64,000 nt of DNA. Origin: Dendronalium phyllosphericum CENA369 (GTDB lineage: Bacteria > Cyanobacteriota > Cyanobacteriia > Cyanobacteriales > Nostocaceae). The position numbers and the translations under genes are program-made. The stretch lies in NCBI RefSeq assembly GCF_016056275.1, contig NZ_JAECZA010000012.1, positions 1-64,000 of the forward strand. The letters run 5' to 3'. The notes under the pieces were generated by a model that was given only the letters and a program-made list of their open reading frames with translations, ran no database searches and was not told the DNA's origin. Positions 35,681 to 44,448 of this stretch are shown one piece after another (positions within the stretch are counted from its first letter, which is position 1; every line of letters begins with the position of its first letter).

Positions 35681-36060
35681 GATAAACCCTGTTTTTGGTT
35701 TTCAAAGTTGCATCTACTAACAGTAGAATTACTTTTTGTAAAGTATTTTGGATTACAGACTACTTAAATTATAATTCGATTGAAATTTACTTTTGATAAC
35801 ACTTAACAGAATCTTAAAGATTCACTAGTTAAGTCGGCAAGACGTGTGTTATCCCACATCTGGAGATAAGAAATAGTGTAGTAATAATCACAAGTTAATG
35901 CAAGCGTCATAGGATATAAGGGTAAAAATTTTAAATAATCAAAAGATACAAGCCGCTTGCAAAAATTAATTAAACTCCTAATCAGTAGACACAAATGCAA
36001 CTTCTGTCAAAATATACCAAACATAGTTCATGTTTTCTTTTCTGAAAGCTGTAGCAAATT
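35681..36060. other. Divergent spacer, nothing recognised
   Basis: 380 nt of AT-rich DNA between divergent genes. No structured RNA or ORF of credible composition. Confidence 0.4.
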
Positions 36061-37329
36061 ATGCAAAAATTTGTAAAGTGGTGTGTGAAGTTTTTACAGG
36101 GAAAAATTATTTCCAGTAGAAAGGGAGCGTTTGTTGCGATCGCAACCTTGAGCGTGGTAGCAACGCTGATATTATCGTTACCTTTGAACGCTCAAACAAC
36201 TCCTTTGCCATACCCGCGCCGGGCTACGCCAAAGCCAGCAACTGAGTTAAGAGGAGTGTGGTTAACAAATATTGATAGTGATGTGCTGTTTGAAGGCAAT
36301 CGTCTTAAAAATGCTTTGCAAACCCTTGATGAATTAAACTTTAACACCGTTTATCCTACGGTATGGAATTGGGGTTATACACTTTATCCCAGCAAAGTTG
36401 CAGGCAAAGTTATTGGGCGATCGCTCGATCCCACCCCTGGACTGCAAGGGCGAGATATGCTCAAAGAAGTTGTCAGTGAGGGACATAAAAAAGGGTTAAC
36501 CGTGATTCCCTGGTTTGAATTTGGCTTCATGGCTCCTGCTGATTCGCTTTTAGCTAAAAATCGTCCCCAATGGCTCACCAACCGCAGCAACGGTACACGA
36601 ATTGTCAAAGAAGGCACACATGACCGCGTTTGGCTAAATCCCTTTCGCCCAGATGTGCAACAATTCATCCAAGATTTAATCGTTGAAATCGTCAGAAACT
36701 ACGATATTGACGGCATTCAATTTGACGACCATTTTGGCTTACCATCAGAACTAGGCTACGATGCTTATACAGTGGCGTTATACAAAAAAGAACATCGCGG
36801 TCAAGCTCCTCCCATAAACTTCAAAGATCCTGAATGGGTGCGTTGGAGAGCTAACAAAATCACCGACTTTATGAAGCGGCTATTCACAGCTATTAAAGCC
36901 AGTAAAAAAGACTGCCTTGTTTCCGTTTCACCTAATCCTCAACGTCTTTCTTATGAATTCTCTTTAGCAGACTGGCAGAAATGGGAGCGGATGGGACTGA
37001 TTGAAGAGTTGGTATTGCAGGTATATAGTAAGGACTTGAATTTCTTTATCAGTGAATTAGAGTATCCAGAAGTCAAAGCAGCACGAACTCACATCCCTGT
37101 GAGTATCGGCATTTTAGCTGGTTTGAAAAACAGAACCATACCCATACAAGAGATTCAGACACGAGTGCAAAAAGTACGCGATCGCAACTTTGCTGGAGTT
37201 TCCTTCTTTTTCTATGAAACCCTCTGGAACCTGAGCCAAGAAACAGCTCTCAAGCGTCGCTCTGGCTTCCAGCAAATCTTCCCCGCACCAACGACTTATC
37301 CCAATTTGCTTACAGGTTGGAAACCTTAA
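36061..37329 (+). CDS. Secreted GH10-like (GHL10/DUF187) glycosyl hydrolase
   Basis: 422 residues. A signal peptide or membrane anchor (FVAIATLSVVATLILSLPLNA, about 27-47) precedes the TIM-barrel GHL10 domain: ELRGVWLTNIDSDVLF, LDELNFNTVYPTVWNWGY, VIPWFEFGFM, VWLNPFRPDVQQFIQDL, and the acidic DIDGIQFDDHFGLP that supplies candidate catalytic residues. The family is predicted to cut cell-wall or exopolysaccharide glycosides; activity is largely untested. Full length with ATG at 36061. A repeat-rich G-tract follows directly after the stop. Confidence 0.9.
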   Translation: MQKFVKWCVKFLQGKIISSRKGAFVAIATLSVVATLILSLPLNAQTTPLPYPRRATPKPATELRGVWLTNIDSDVLFEGNRLKNALQTLDELNFNTVYPTVWNWGYTLYPSKVAGKVIGRSLDPTPGLQGRDMLKEVVSEGHKKGLTVIPWFEFGFMAPADSLLAKNRPQWLTNRSNGTRIVKEGTHDRVWLNPFRPDVQQFIQDLIVEIVRNYDIDGIQFDDHFGLPSELGYDAYTVALYKKEHRGQAPPINFKDPEWVRWRANKITDFMKRLFTAIKASKKDCLVSVSPNPQRLSYEFSLADWQKWERMGLIEELVLQVYSKDLNFFISELEYPEVKAARTHIPVSIGILAGLKNRTIPIQEIQTRVQKVRDRNFAGVSFFFYETLWNLSQETALKRRSGFQQIFPAPTTYPNLLTGWKP

Positions 37330-37423
37330 GAGAGCAGGGGGAGCGCAGGGGCGGAGGGGCAAAGAAGATGAGAGAGTAGGGGGCAGACAAGGGAGACAAT
37401 AAATAATAATTACTCCTGCCTCT

Positions 37424-37497
37424 TGTACAGACGCGATTAATGAGCCAGCGCGTTGCGGGGGTTCCCCCCGTTGTAGCGACTGGCGTCGCGTCTCTAC
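37424..37497. repeat. Palindrome split by a 45-bp nested repeat
   Basis: The left half TGTACAGACGCGATTAAT (37424-37441) and right half CGCGTCTCTAC (37487-37497) belong to the palindrome intact at 27588-27617. The 45 bp between them (37442-37486) contain GGGGGTTCCCCCCGTTGTAG, the same repeat family as at 2341-2370 and 61671-61698. Confidence 0.65.
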
Positions 37498-37523
37498 GAC
37501 AACTGACCACTAACAATTAACTC

Positions 37524-39014
37524 CTAACTTCCGATACCCAATCGCCCAGCCAAGGCGGGAGTTAGGGGTAGGAGAATAGTAATCATCAAAAACAGAGCCA
37601 AAAGACCCAGAGCGGCTCTGGCATCATCGGGTTCGCTGATTTCATTCAAGCTGGGGCGTTCTAGATTCCGTTGTAAGAATATAATCACGATCGCCCAGTA
37701 CAAGGCAAGAGAATTACCAAGAGCTACTAGCCCTAACAAAATTAAAGTCGCAAAAGTTGCCCGTCCTGCGGTTTTACGTCCGTAAATTGCCTGGACAATG
37801 CGACCACCATCTAATTGTCCTGCGGGCATCAAGTTTAAAGCAGTGATTACCAACCCCAACCAACCAATTACCACTAGGGGATGAACATTCACTAAAGGAG
37901 ATTGTAAAGCTGAACCCAGAACAACGCGCGCCAAGCTGCCCACCAAAATCGAGCCTTGAAAAAATTGATTGGGTAATTGAAATAAACTACCTGGGTGGGA
38001 AAGCAGCAAGCCGACAATCAGCATTAATAAAGAAACAATACCGCCGACGGCTGGCCCTGCCAAAGAAATATCAAATAATACCTTGCGATTGGGTATAAGA
38101 GATTCAAAGCGCGTAATCGCACCAAAAGACCCAATTTGCACCGCAGGTAAAAAGAAGGGCCAGCTAAGGCGGACTTGATGGCGGCGTGCAAGTAACCAAT
38201 GACCGATTTCATGAGCTACCAAAACCGTTAATATGCCAGCACTGATAGGTAAAGCCTCTGTTAACCGCGCTGGATTGGCAAATAAATCAAAATTTAGCAG
38301 CAGTCCAGCAGTTTCAAAACTAGTGCCAATAGTTGCTATAGCCAAGATACCTGCAAAGGCTTTTTGTGGTAACGTTGTCGGACGTGGCTCATTGCTGCTG
38401 GGTAAAACAATCACTACGGGTTTTCCGTCCGTATTTTCCACTAAAAACAGACGATAGCGATCGCCTAGCCTTTCTTTTAAACTAGCAGTGAGGCGGTTAA
38501 AAACTTCTTCTGGCTCTCCTCGAAGATTACCTTTAAAAATAGCTCCTTCTTGGTAAGCGATCGTTTCTGTAGCAAAAAATGTGTCAATACCAAAAATGCC
38601 TTTAATCGCGCTCAAATCCTCTTCTGGAATTGGCAATACTTCAACTTGCAGTCCAATAACTGGCTGTGGGTTATTTTCCGCTTGTGGCGAGGAATCAGTC
38701 GCTAGCCTTTGCGTTGCTCGTTGCCTGAGTATGGCATCTTGCCCCGCCGCTCGCAATTGTCTTCCCAAGAAGATATACAACCCAGCGGAAGCCACTACTA
38801 AGAACAATATCCCAACAATATTAATGTAAATCCCTGCGGCAAATAAGCCAAAGAATAACAGCCAGGGAGCCATTAACACCACAGACTGTAACCAGGCTAA
38901 GATTCCCAGCCTACCAAAAGGTCTGGCACGATAGAAGCCCCAACCCAAAATACCCAAAGCTACTAGTAAAATTGTCCCAATTATAGGAGTCTCTGACGAA
39001 GTAAACATTTCCAA
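37524..39014 (-). CDS. Site-2-type membrane metalloprotease (M50, EGY-like)
   Basis: 496 residues, with several membrane helices. Zinc motif VAHEIGHW (about 266-273) and the downstream NLMPAGQLDGG (about 396-406) define the M50 site-2 protease. An N-terminal soluble domain of about 150 residues (IPEEDLSAIKGIFGI, the GNLRG signature, then RLFLVENTDGKPVVIVLPS) between early helices is characteristic of the cyanobacterial/plant EGY1-EGY3 branch. HEIGH and LDG are both intact, so it is an active-type protease, unlike some plant EGYs. It probably cleaves membrane-tethered regulators or stress substrates; the target is unknown. Confidence 0.92.
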   Translation of the reverse strand: MEMFTSSETPIIGTILLVALGILGWGFYRARPFGRLGILAWLQSVVLMAPWLLFFGLFAAGIYINIVGILFLVVASAGLYIFLGRQLRAAGQDAILRQRATQRLATDSSPQAENNPQPVIGLQVEVLPIPEEDLSAIKGIFGIDTFFATETIAYQEGAIFKGNLRGEPEEVFNRLTASLKERLGDRYRLFLVENTDGKPVVIVLPSSNEPRPTTLPQKAFAGILAIATIGTSFETAGLLLNFDLFANPARLTEALPISAGILTVLVAHEIGHWLLARRHQVRLSWPFFLPAVQIGSFGAITRFESLIPNRKVLFDISLAGPAVGGIVSLLMLIVGLLLSHPGSLFQLPNQFFQGSILVGSLARVVLGSALQSPLVNVHPLVVIGWLGLVITALNLMPAGQLDGGRIVQAIYGRKTAGRATFATLILLGLVALGNSLALYWAIVIIFLQRNLERPSLNEISEPDDARAALGLLALFLMITILLPLTPALAGRLGIGS

Positions 39015-39382
39015 ACCCTTCGCTGTAAAAGACCAAGCCCGAATTAGTCAGGTGTTATAGATACATTTATTAATCTATAACGAGGGTTGTAGTCTACCCA
39101 AATCGAAAATGGCGTGATTCCCCAACTCCTCACATCTAAGTTAAGTAGTCGTTAGTGAATATTACTACTAAATTTAATACCAGAGGCGATCGCCTCTGGT
39201 ATTTTTAAGGTGTATTTAACTTTACTTCAACCGCAGTTGCGAATCAAAAGATGGAGATACTACACGTAGCTTGCTGAAGCGAAGGGGTACGATAAGCGGG
39301 CAAAACAATTAATAGCAGGTTTTAAACCCTACTTTTTTATTCTAACTTCTGAATTTAGAATAGCTAAATTCTTCTTCAGTTC
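39015..39382. other. Intergenic region with HIP1-centred palindrome
   Basis: 368 nt. At 39176-39203 a perfect 28-bp palindrome AATACCAGAGGCGATCGCCT... is centred on GCGATCGC and followed by TTTTT on the plus strand. It is terminator-like but has no plus-strand gene upstream. It may act for the minus-strand small genes or be a dispersed repeat. Confidence 0.6.
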
Positions 39383-39625
39383 CTAAATCTTTTCACTAAT
39401 TTTGATTTCCTCTTGACTACACTTCATCAATTCATAGAGATCGTAAGCATATAATTTTTCCTGGCTTGGCTTACTAGTTGCGCTTGTTGCTACTATTGGA
39501 TCGCCATAACCATTGCTTTTACCAATAAGTAAAAGTTTTTGACCTGCGTACTCTCCTATTAATTTGAAATCAGTTTCCGGGAAAAAACTTACATCAGTCA
39601 AGCAGCTACAGTTTTGAATGGGCAT
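39383..39625 (-). CDS. Small protein of unknown function
   Basis: 80 residues from ATG 39625, preceded by an AGGAAT ribosome site about 8 nt upstream. An open extension to 39685 begins with TTG in the loop of a hairpin, so I reject it. The sequence starts MPIQNCSCLTDVSFFPETDF and continues KLIGEYAGQKLLLIGKSNGY; it ends in a charged helix. No family recognised. It is second in a two-gene unit downstream of the putative c-di-AMP riboswitch. Confidence 0.6.
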   Translation of the reverse strand: MPIQNCSCLTDVSFFPETDFKLIGEYAGQKLLLIGKSNGYGDPIVATSATSKPSQEKLYAYDLYELMKCSQEEIKISEKI

Positions 39626-39664
39626 TTTTATTCCTAAGTTCTTCCAAAATCTTGAATATTTCAG

Positions 39665-39703
39665 TTTTTTGATAGGTAGTGTCAAACACTACCTATCAAA
39701 AAA
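39665..39703. terminator. Perfect 18-bp hairpin between two small genes
   Basis: TTTTTTGATAGGTAGTGT (39665-39682) pairs perfectly with ACACTACCTATCAAAAAA (39686-39703) around CAA. T-tracts on both strands fit a bidirectional or partial terminator. It sits just past the stop of the 64-residue gene and before the 80-residue gene, so it may set their expression ratio. Confidence 0.7.
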
Positions 39704-39706
39704 ATG

Positions 39707-39901
39707 TTAATTTTGTGCTTTGCTCCAAGTGGAATACACATCTTCTACAAATCTGCTGCGATCGTCGTTGCCCTGGTAAGTTGTTAGCATTACTTTCAAA
39801 GTAGTAAAATAAGCACCATTTATAATTTGATGTCCGTAACCAAAGACTTGACCTAATTGCCCTGTTTTTTGATGCAAGGCATAATCTCCAATACTTAACA
39901 T
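39707..39901 (-). CDS. Small protein of unknown function (first gene after riboswitch)
   Basis: 64 residues, ATG at 39901 with AGGGG about 8 nt upstream. MLSIGDYALHQKTGQLGQVF then GYGHQIINGAYFTTLKVMLT suggests a small beta-barrel (KOW/SH3-like strands). The tail is RSRFVEDVYSTWSKAQ. No family recognised. The next element upstream on this strand is the putative c-di-AMP riboswitch, about 320 nt away. Confidence 0.6.
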   Translation of the reverse strand: MLSIGDYALHQKTGQLGQVFGYGHQIINGAYFTTLKVMLTTYQGNDDRSRFVEDVYSTWSKAQN

Positions 39902-40218
39902 GATGGGAACCCCTAAATTAGCTAATTAAGTGGTTTATAGTTGACTATTTGTGGAACTGGACAAGACATTCAAGTAGATAGACGAACAAGCTATCTCGAC
40001 AAATGAACTGGGTTTACCCAGCTTTTAACCTATGAATTCTTCAATTAGAAACATTTTAAACTTTTACCTCAAGGCAACTAGTCTGCCTCAGATGCCAGAA
40101 ACACTGGTTATATTATCCTTGTCTCAGGATCGAAGCTAGGTACAACGAAGCGCAAAGTTACCAGCCAAGGATACTGACGAGACAAAGCATTTATCTTAAA
40201 TTATGCTGCTCGTTCAAT
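39902..40218 (-). promoter_or_regulatory. Long leader between riboswitch and first small gene
   Basis: 317 nt. On the minus strand it contains GCTGGGTAAACCCAGTT (a small hairpin) and CTGAGGCAGACTAGTTGCCTTGAGG-like pairing (about 40075-40098), candidates for an expression platform. No ORF longer than a few codons is seen. Confidence 0.35.
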
Positions 40219-40410
40219 CTCCCCTCAATGCCGACGAAGTTAGCTGACGGGCTAGAACTGAGAGATGTTCTTCTCCAGATAATTCCAGCTTTGTGTTTGA
40301 AGTTTATTCTTCGCACCTAAGCTTTGAACTATCTTAGAGATACGCCCCCGATTTGGTTCCTCCGCTCCTTGTTTACTTCCATAGATAAATTTCTTTGAAA
40401 GCAACAATGA
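40219..40410 (-). ncRNA. Putative cyclic-di-AMP riboswitch (ydaO/yuaA type)
   Basis: The minus strand carries the two conserved halves of the ydaO/yuaA class in order. The 5' half is AGCGGAGGAACCAAATCGGG followed by GGCGTATC (about 40370-40338). The 3' half is CCCGTCAGCTAACTTCGTCG followed by GCATTGAGGGGAG (about 40251-40219). These match the class signatures GGAGGAACC...GGGGTxAATC and CCCGxCAGCTAACxxCG..GGC. The intervening ~85 nt would hold the variable P-stems. The class senses c-di-AMP and usually turns expression off. Distal P1 boundaries are approximate. The downstream genes are two tiny unknowns rather than the usual potassium or cell-wall genes. Confidence 0.78.
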
Positions 40411-40731
40411 ATTAGGCAGACTGATTCAAATATTATCTATCATTCTAACTTTTACATGTTAGGAATGTCAAGTAAAAAACACACATTAATTATGATACAT
40501 TTCACACTTATGTATTGCTAATTTATGTGTATCAATTCTGATATTACGTTAGTTGCTAAAAGACTTACACTATCCTTAGAAAGATTAAAAAATCTTCCAC
40601 CTCTTTCATTTGACTCGATCTATTTCCCTGTCTATACCGTCAGGTTAGAGAGATATTTGTGTATATCGAAAGCACTTGATACTGCGAACACTCACTATTT
40701 ACTCGCTAGCAAATTGCTACACTTAGTTTCT
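40411..40731. other. Spacer upstream of the riboswitch
   Basis: 321 nt of AT-rich DNA expected to hold the riboswitch promoter. A plus-strand 74-codon frame at 40525-40749 lacks a ribosome site and overlaps the next gene, so I do not call it. Confidence 0.4.
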
Positions 40732-40944
40732 TCAGGTATTAGTGTTTGATTTTTCACCTGGGCGTTGGGTAGCAGGAGGATACTTAACACTTTCTTCAAC
40801 TCTACGGATTTCTGTGTTAGTTTGCTCTTCAGACAGCAACTCATCAGGATTTAATGATTTATCAGCAGCATCATCAATTACTCCATTGGCATTAACATTG
40901 GATTTATCAGAAGTGCCTTTATGGCTAGCATGTCCACCAGGCAT
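40732..40944 (-). CDS. Small hydrophilic protein, probably disordered
   Basis: 70 residues, ATG at 40944 with GAGAGG about 8 nt upstream. Very polar and low complexity: MPGGHASHKGTSDKSNVNAN, then SEEQTNTEIRRVEESV and a Pro/Lys tail. No hydrophobic core, so probably an intrinsically disordered stress-type peptide. No family recognised. Confidence 0.55.
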   Translation of the reverse strand: MPGGHASHKGTSDKSNVNANGVIDDAADKSLNPDELLSEEQTNTEIRRVEESVKYPPATQRPGEKSNTNT

Positions 40945-41743
40945 AACTATTACCTCTCATGTTTATAACTAAATACTCTCAGCCTAAACTCTTTTGTTTG
41001 GAGAAATACACTATCAGAAGGTTGATGGTGGGAAATAATCTAACGCGAGCGATCGCTCAAAAGCTCTGGATTTTGGCTTATAACTCATCCCTATTTCTCA
41101 ACCCACCGAATGTGTTAATTGAAAGTTAAGAATGAGTTAGTTAAAAATCAAAATCAAATAATATATATTTAGGAACATAGGAAAATAGTTGATTTCTATC
41201 TCAAGCAATACGAGTAACTTAATTTGTATCTGAATACACTAAATATTATCTAACTCAAGATAGACGATTGCTACTTTTTGCTAAATTACATTCATAACTA
41301 ATAAAAGCAGGTAGCTTATATGAATGTAGAACTAATTGCTAATTAACAATAGTTTCAATTTGATTCTTACCTACTTGACTATCTATTTCGTTGGCAAATT
41401 ATGAGTTACACCTGAGAACGCATTTGAGGAGATAAATTCAGGGTGTGAAAATCACAAAAATTTTGCATTCACTTGACAAATTTTAGATATGAAGCAACGA
41501 TGAAGATTTGTTTTGGTGACTGCGCTTCATTTCACTCTTTTTTTGAGGCTAGATTTTGACTTATTGATTTAATATTGTTGGCATTTAAAAATAAATGCCT
41601 AATTTTTTACGAGCTTGAAAATAGTTAAAATTTTGAATCTTTGGTGTAATTAGAGATAGCTTTTCAGCGATTGAACATTACTAAATATTTAAGCAGACTA
41701 ATTCAACCAGAGATTTTTAATACAAAATAACAAGAAGGGCTTT
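40945..41743. other. Long promoter region of the 12-gene cluster
   Basis: 799 nt without a credible gene; AT-rich with one HIP1 octamer near 41050. The unusually long upstream region hints at regulated transcription of the cluster. I could not identify an operator or structured RNA by eye. Confidence 0.4.
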
Positions 41744-43759
41744 ATGAAGCAATTTACTGTCAACACAACCCTAATGGGCAAAGTAACGGATATTGCAGAG
41801 GAGGAAGGCAAATTTAGTATTAAATGTCGTAGTGGAGATGAATTCCAAGTTGCAGTAGGTAAGGAAACACGATTTCAATTTTTACAAAATTTGGATGGTG
41901 TAAACCGCGATCGCGTCCCAACTCCTGAAAATTTCCATCAGTATTTGCCAGCAGATTTAGTAAGGAAATACATCCAGCCTCATAGCTTAGTAGTCCTACA
42001 AGGGGTATATTTAGAAAATAACGGTAGCTGCCAATATGATGCCCGCATTGTTAACTTACTAAATTCATATAAAGGTCAAGACGAATTAGTTTTTGAGCAG
42101 ACCCACTGGTGGCTAACCCAAATTTCCCGTTTAGCAGATAGTTGGTTAGGCTTTTTATTTCCCAATAAACAAACTTATGAAATCGATGATTTTGCTCTTT
42201 ACCGAACTAACTTAAATATCATCGGTTTACCAACAGATGATGAAATCCAAGAATGTGCTACTCTTTCCAGGCTGATTTATGGTCTTTCCTCTGCTTATTT
42301 ACTAACTGGAGGTGAACGCTATCTTTCAGCTGCTCGTGCTGGAGTTCAATTCCAACGAGAAACTTTTCGTAGTTTAACATCTGATGGCAAACATTGTTTT
42401 TGGGCTTTTGGTAAACGCAAGACGAAGTACAGTTATCAGTTATATATACGCTCTCTCAACGAAGATGATAGAGATACCATCCCACTTTACGAACAAATTT
42501 ACGCCTTAGCCGGATTGGCTCAGTATTATCGAATCACTTTAGATTGGGAAGTACTAGATGATATCAAGCGGACAGTTCGCGTCTTCAATGATTTATTTAC
42601 CGATCCTGAATCAGAGTACGGCAAATATGCTTACGGTGATTATTTTTCACACCTTGATTACGTGACATTAAATTGGGATAGTCCTGCTCTTGGTGATAAC
42701 CAATCCAGAAAAAATTGGAATTCGATTGGCGATCATATCCCGGCATATTTAATTAACGTGATTTTGGCATTAGATCCCTTGCCATTAACCGATCGCGGTC
42801 ACGAAGAAATTGAGGAATTTTTAGCAACCTGCAAAAAGATTCTCAAAACAGCGTCCACAATCATTGTCGAGAAATTTCCCGACCCAGATCCCAGCGTTCC
42901 GTTTGTGAATGAGCGATTTTTGCGGGATTGGAAACCAGACCATAATTGGCGGTGGCAACAAAATCGTGCCGTTGTCGGACACAATTTGAAAATAGCCTGG
43001 AACCTGACTCGTGTTGCTAACTATTATTACTCCTTAGCCGCTCAATCTGCTGTTGATAACGCCCAACAAGCTGAAGAAGCACAACGCTTAGGCGATAAGT
43101 TAATGAAGCTAGCAGACAATTTAGGCATGAAGATGGCAGAGATTGGCGTAGATTTATTTAGGGGTGGAATTTTTGATACTTTAGAACGTAATCCTCAAAA
43201 TGGAACGTCACTGGAATTTCCTTGGTTTAATACTAAAGACTTCTGGCAACAAGAACAAGCCCTATTAGCCTACTTAATTCTTCATGGTTGCAGTAATGAA
43301 AATCATGACCAAAAACAAGAGTATTTACGGTTAGCACGAGAAACTGCCGCATTTTGGAATTTATTCTTTCTTGACCAAGACAATAAAGGAATTTTCTTCC
43401 GAGTTAGTGAAAGTGGCGATGCAATTACTGTAGGGCAGTATGGACAGAAAGGCGGACATGCGATTTCTGGCTACCATGCTTTTGAATTGAATTATTTGGC
43501 TCATATCTATATCAGTACTTATGTGACCAAAGAACCCTTCTGTTTGTATTTCAAACCTAATCCTGATTGTCGAGCGCGATCGCTTAACGTTTTACCTGAT
43601 TTCTTTAGACCCAATGCTTTGCAAGTGACCAGAATCAGTATTGATGGTAGCGATCGCACATCAATAGACCCTGATAATTTCCGCATTGAACTGGGAGAAC
43701 AAGAATTTCAACTTGGTTCAGCAGCAGAAATCATTGTGGAATTTACACCTAAGAGTTAG
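41744..43759 (+). CDS. AGE-family (N-acylglucosamine 2-epimerase-like) protein
   Basis: 671 residues, about 250 more than a plain AGE epimerase. Residues 1-115 form a strand-rich N-terminal module (GKVTDIAEEEGKFSIKCRSG; HSLVVLQGVYLENNG). The rest fits an (alpha/alpha)6 barrel: LSRLIYGLSSAYLLTGGERY, LYEQIYALAGLAQYYRIT, HNLKIAWNLTRVANYY, FPWFNTKDFWQQEQALLAYL, GGHAISGYHAFELNYL. AGE enzymes isomerise or epimerise aldoses through His/Glu residues on this barrel; the exact sugar is unclear. RBS AAGAAGGG lies directly upstream. It is the first gene of a tight 12-gene cluster, 10 nt from the next. Family level is moderately certain, the substrate unknown. Confidence 0.7.
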   Translation: MKQFTVNTTLMGKVTDIAEEEGKFSIKCRSGDEFQVAVGKETRFQFLQNLDGVNRDRVPTPENFHQYLPADLVRKYIQPHSLVVLQGVYLENNGSCQYDARIVNLLNSYKGQDELVFEQTHWWLTQISRLADSWLGFLFPNKQTYEIDDFALYRTNLNIIGLPTDDEIQECATLSRLIYGLSSAYLLTGGERYLSAARAGVQFQRETFRSLTSDGKHCFWAFGKRKTKYSYQLYIRSLNEDDRDTIPLYEQIYALAGLAQYYRITLDWEVLDDIKRTVRVFNDLFTDPESEYGKYAYGDYFSHLDYVTLNWDSPALGDNQSRKNWNSIGDHIPAYLINVILALDPLPLTDRGHEEIEEFLATCKKILKTASTIIVEKFPDPDPSVPFVNERFLRDWKPDHNWRWQQNRAVVGHNLKIAWNLTRVANYYYSLAAQSAVDNAQQAEEAQRLGDKLMKLADNLGMKMAEIGVDLFRGGIFDTLERNPQNGTSLEFPWFNTKDFWQQEQALLAYLILHGCSNENHDQKQEYLRLARETAAFWNLFFLDQDNKGIFFRVSESGDAITVGQYGQKGGHAISGYHAFELNYLAHIYISTYVTKEPFCLYFKPNPDCRARSLNVLPDFFRPNALQVTRISIDGSDRTSIDPDNFRIELGEQEFQLGSAAEIIVEFTPKS

Positions 43760-43769
43760 GTAAGCAGTT

Positions 43770-44432
43770 ATGGCAACCCGAATGCTAGAAGGAAAGAAAG
43801 TCGCCATTCTTGTAGAAAGTGAATTTATTCCAGAGGAAATTGCTGCTTATCAACAACGCTTTGGCGAACTTGGGGCAACTGTAGATTTCATGTCTCGGTT
43901 GTGGGGCAATGAAAGTCTGCGTTTTGTCAGTGATGTTGATGCAGTAGGCAAGTCGTTGAAATACCTAGATGTGAACATTGACTTTCAAAATGTAGACATC
44001 AATGATTATGCTGCTGTGATTGTCTCTGCTGGCTACACCAGTGTACGTCTGCGTTATTTTGAGGCCACAGCAGGTCGTCCCATCAGTTCAGAACAGACTC
44101 GCACTGCACCAGCTGTCCAATTCTTTGCCCAGGCGATGGCAAATCCCAAAATTGTCAAAGGAGCTATTTGTCATGGATTGTGGCTGTTGACACCAATGCC
44201 AGAACTACTGCAAGGACGAAAAGTTATCTGTCACGAAGTTACTCTTGCAGATATTGCTAATGCTGGCGCTGTTTATGTTCCTTCTGCTTCGGGAATTGTT
44301 GTTGATGGTGAATTAGTTACAGGGCGGTCAGGTCATGACGTGGGTGCATTTATCGAAGCGATCGCTCAACTAATTATCCAACAAGATACAGAATCAGTCC
44401 AAAAACAGGAATTTATCGGAGTGACATCGTAA
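43770..44432 (+). CDS. DJ-1/PfpI family protein (first of two in the cluster)
   Basis: 220 residues of the DJ-1/PfpI/class-I glutamine-amidotransferase-like fold. KKVAILVESEFIPEEIAAY holds the early acidic residue; the nucleophile elbow is GAICHGLWLL with Cys near residue 134; the C-terminal VDGELVTGRSGHDVGAFI is typical. The family includes glyoxalases, deglycases, proteases and chaperones, so substrate is open. It is paralogous to the protein at 49416-50045 (shared LWGNxxxxF, ICHGLWLL, LVTGR). Start 10 nt after the epimerase stop; second gene of the cluster. Confidence 0.88.
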   Translation: MATRMLEGKKVAILVESEFIPEEIAAYQQRFGELGATVDFMSRLWGNESLRFVSDVDAVGKSLKYLDVNIDFQNVDINDYAAVIVSAGYTSVRLRYFEATAGRPISSEQTRTAPAVQFFAQAMANPKIVKGAICHGLWLLTPMPELLQGRKVICHEVTLADIANAGAVYVPSASGIVVDGELVTGRSGHDVGAFIEAIAQLIIQQDTESVQKQEFIGVTS

Positions 44433-44448
44433 CTTCAGGAGGAAAGCA

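Noticed and set aside
40525-40749. 74-codon plus-strand frame next to the riboswitch
   Set aside because: No Shine-Dalgarno, overlaps the better-supported 70-residue gene on the other strand and shows no recognisable pattern.
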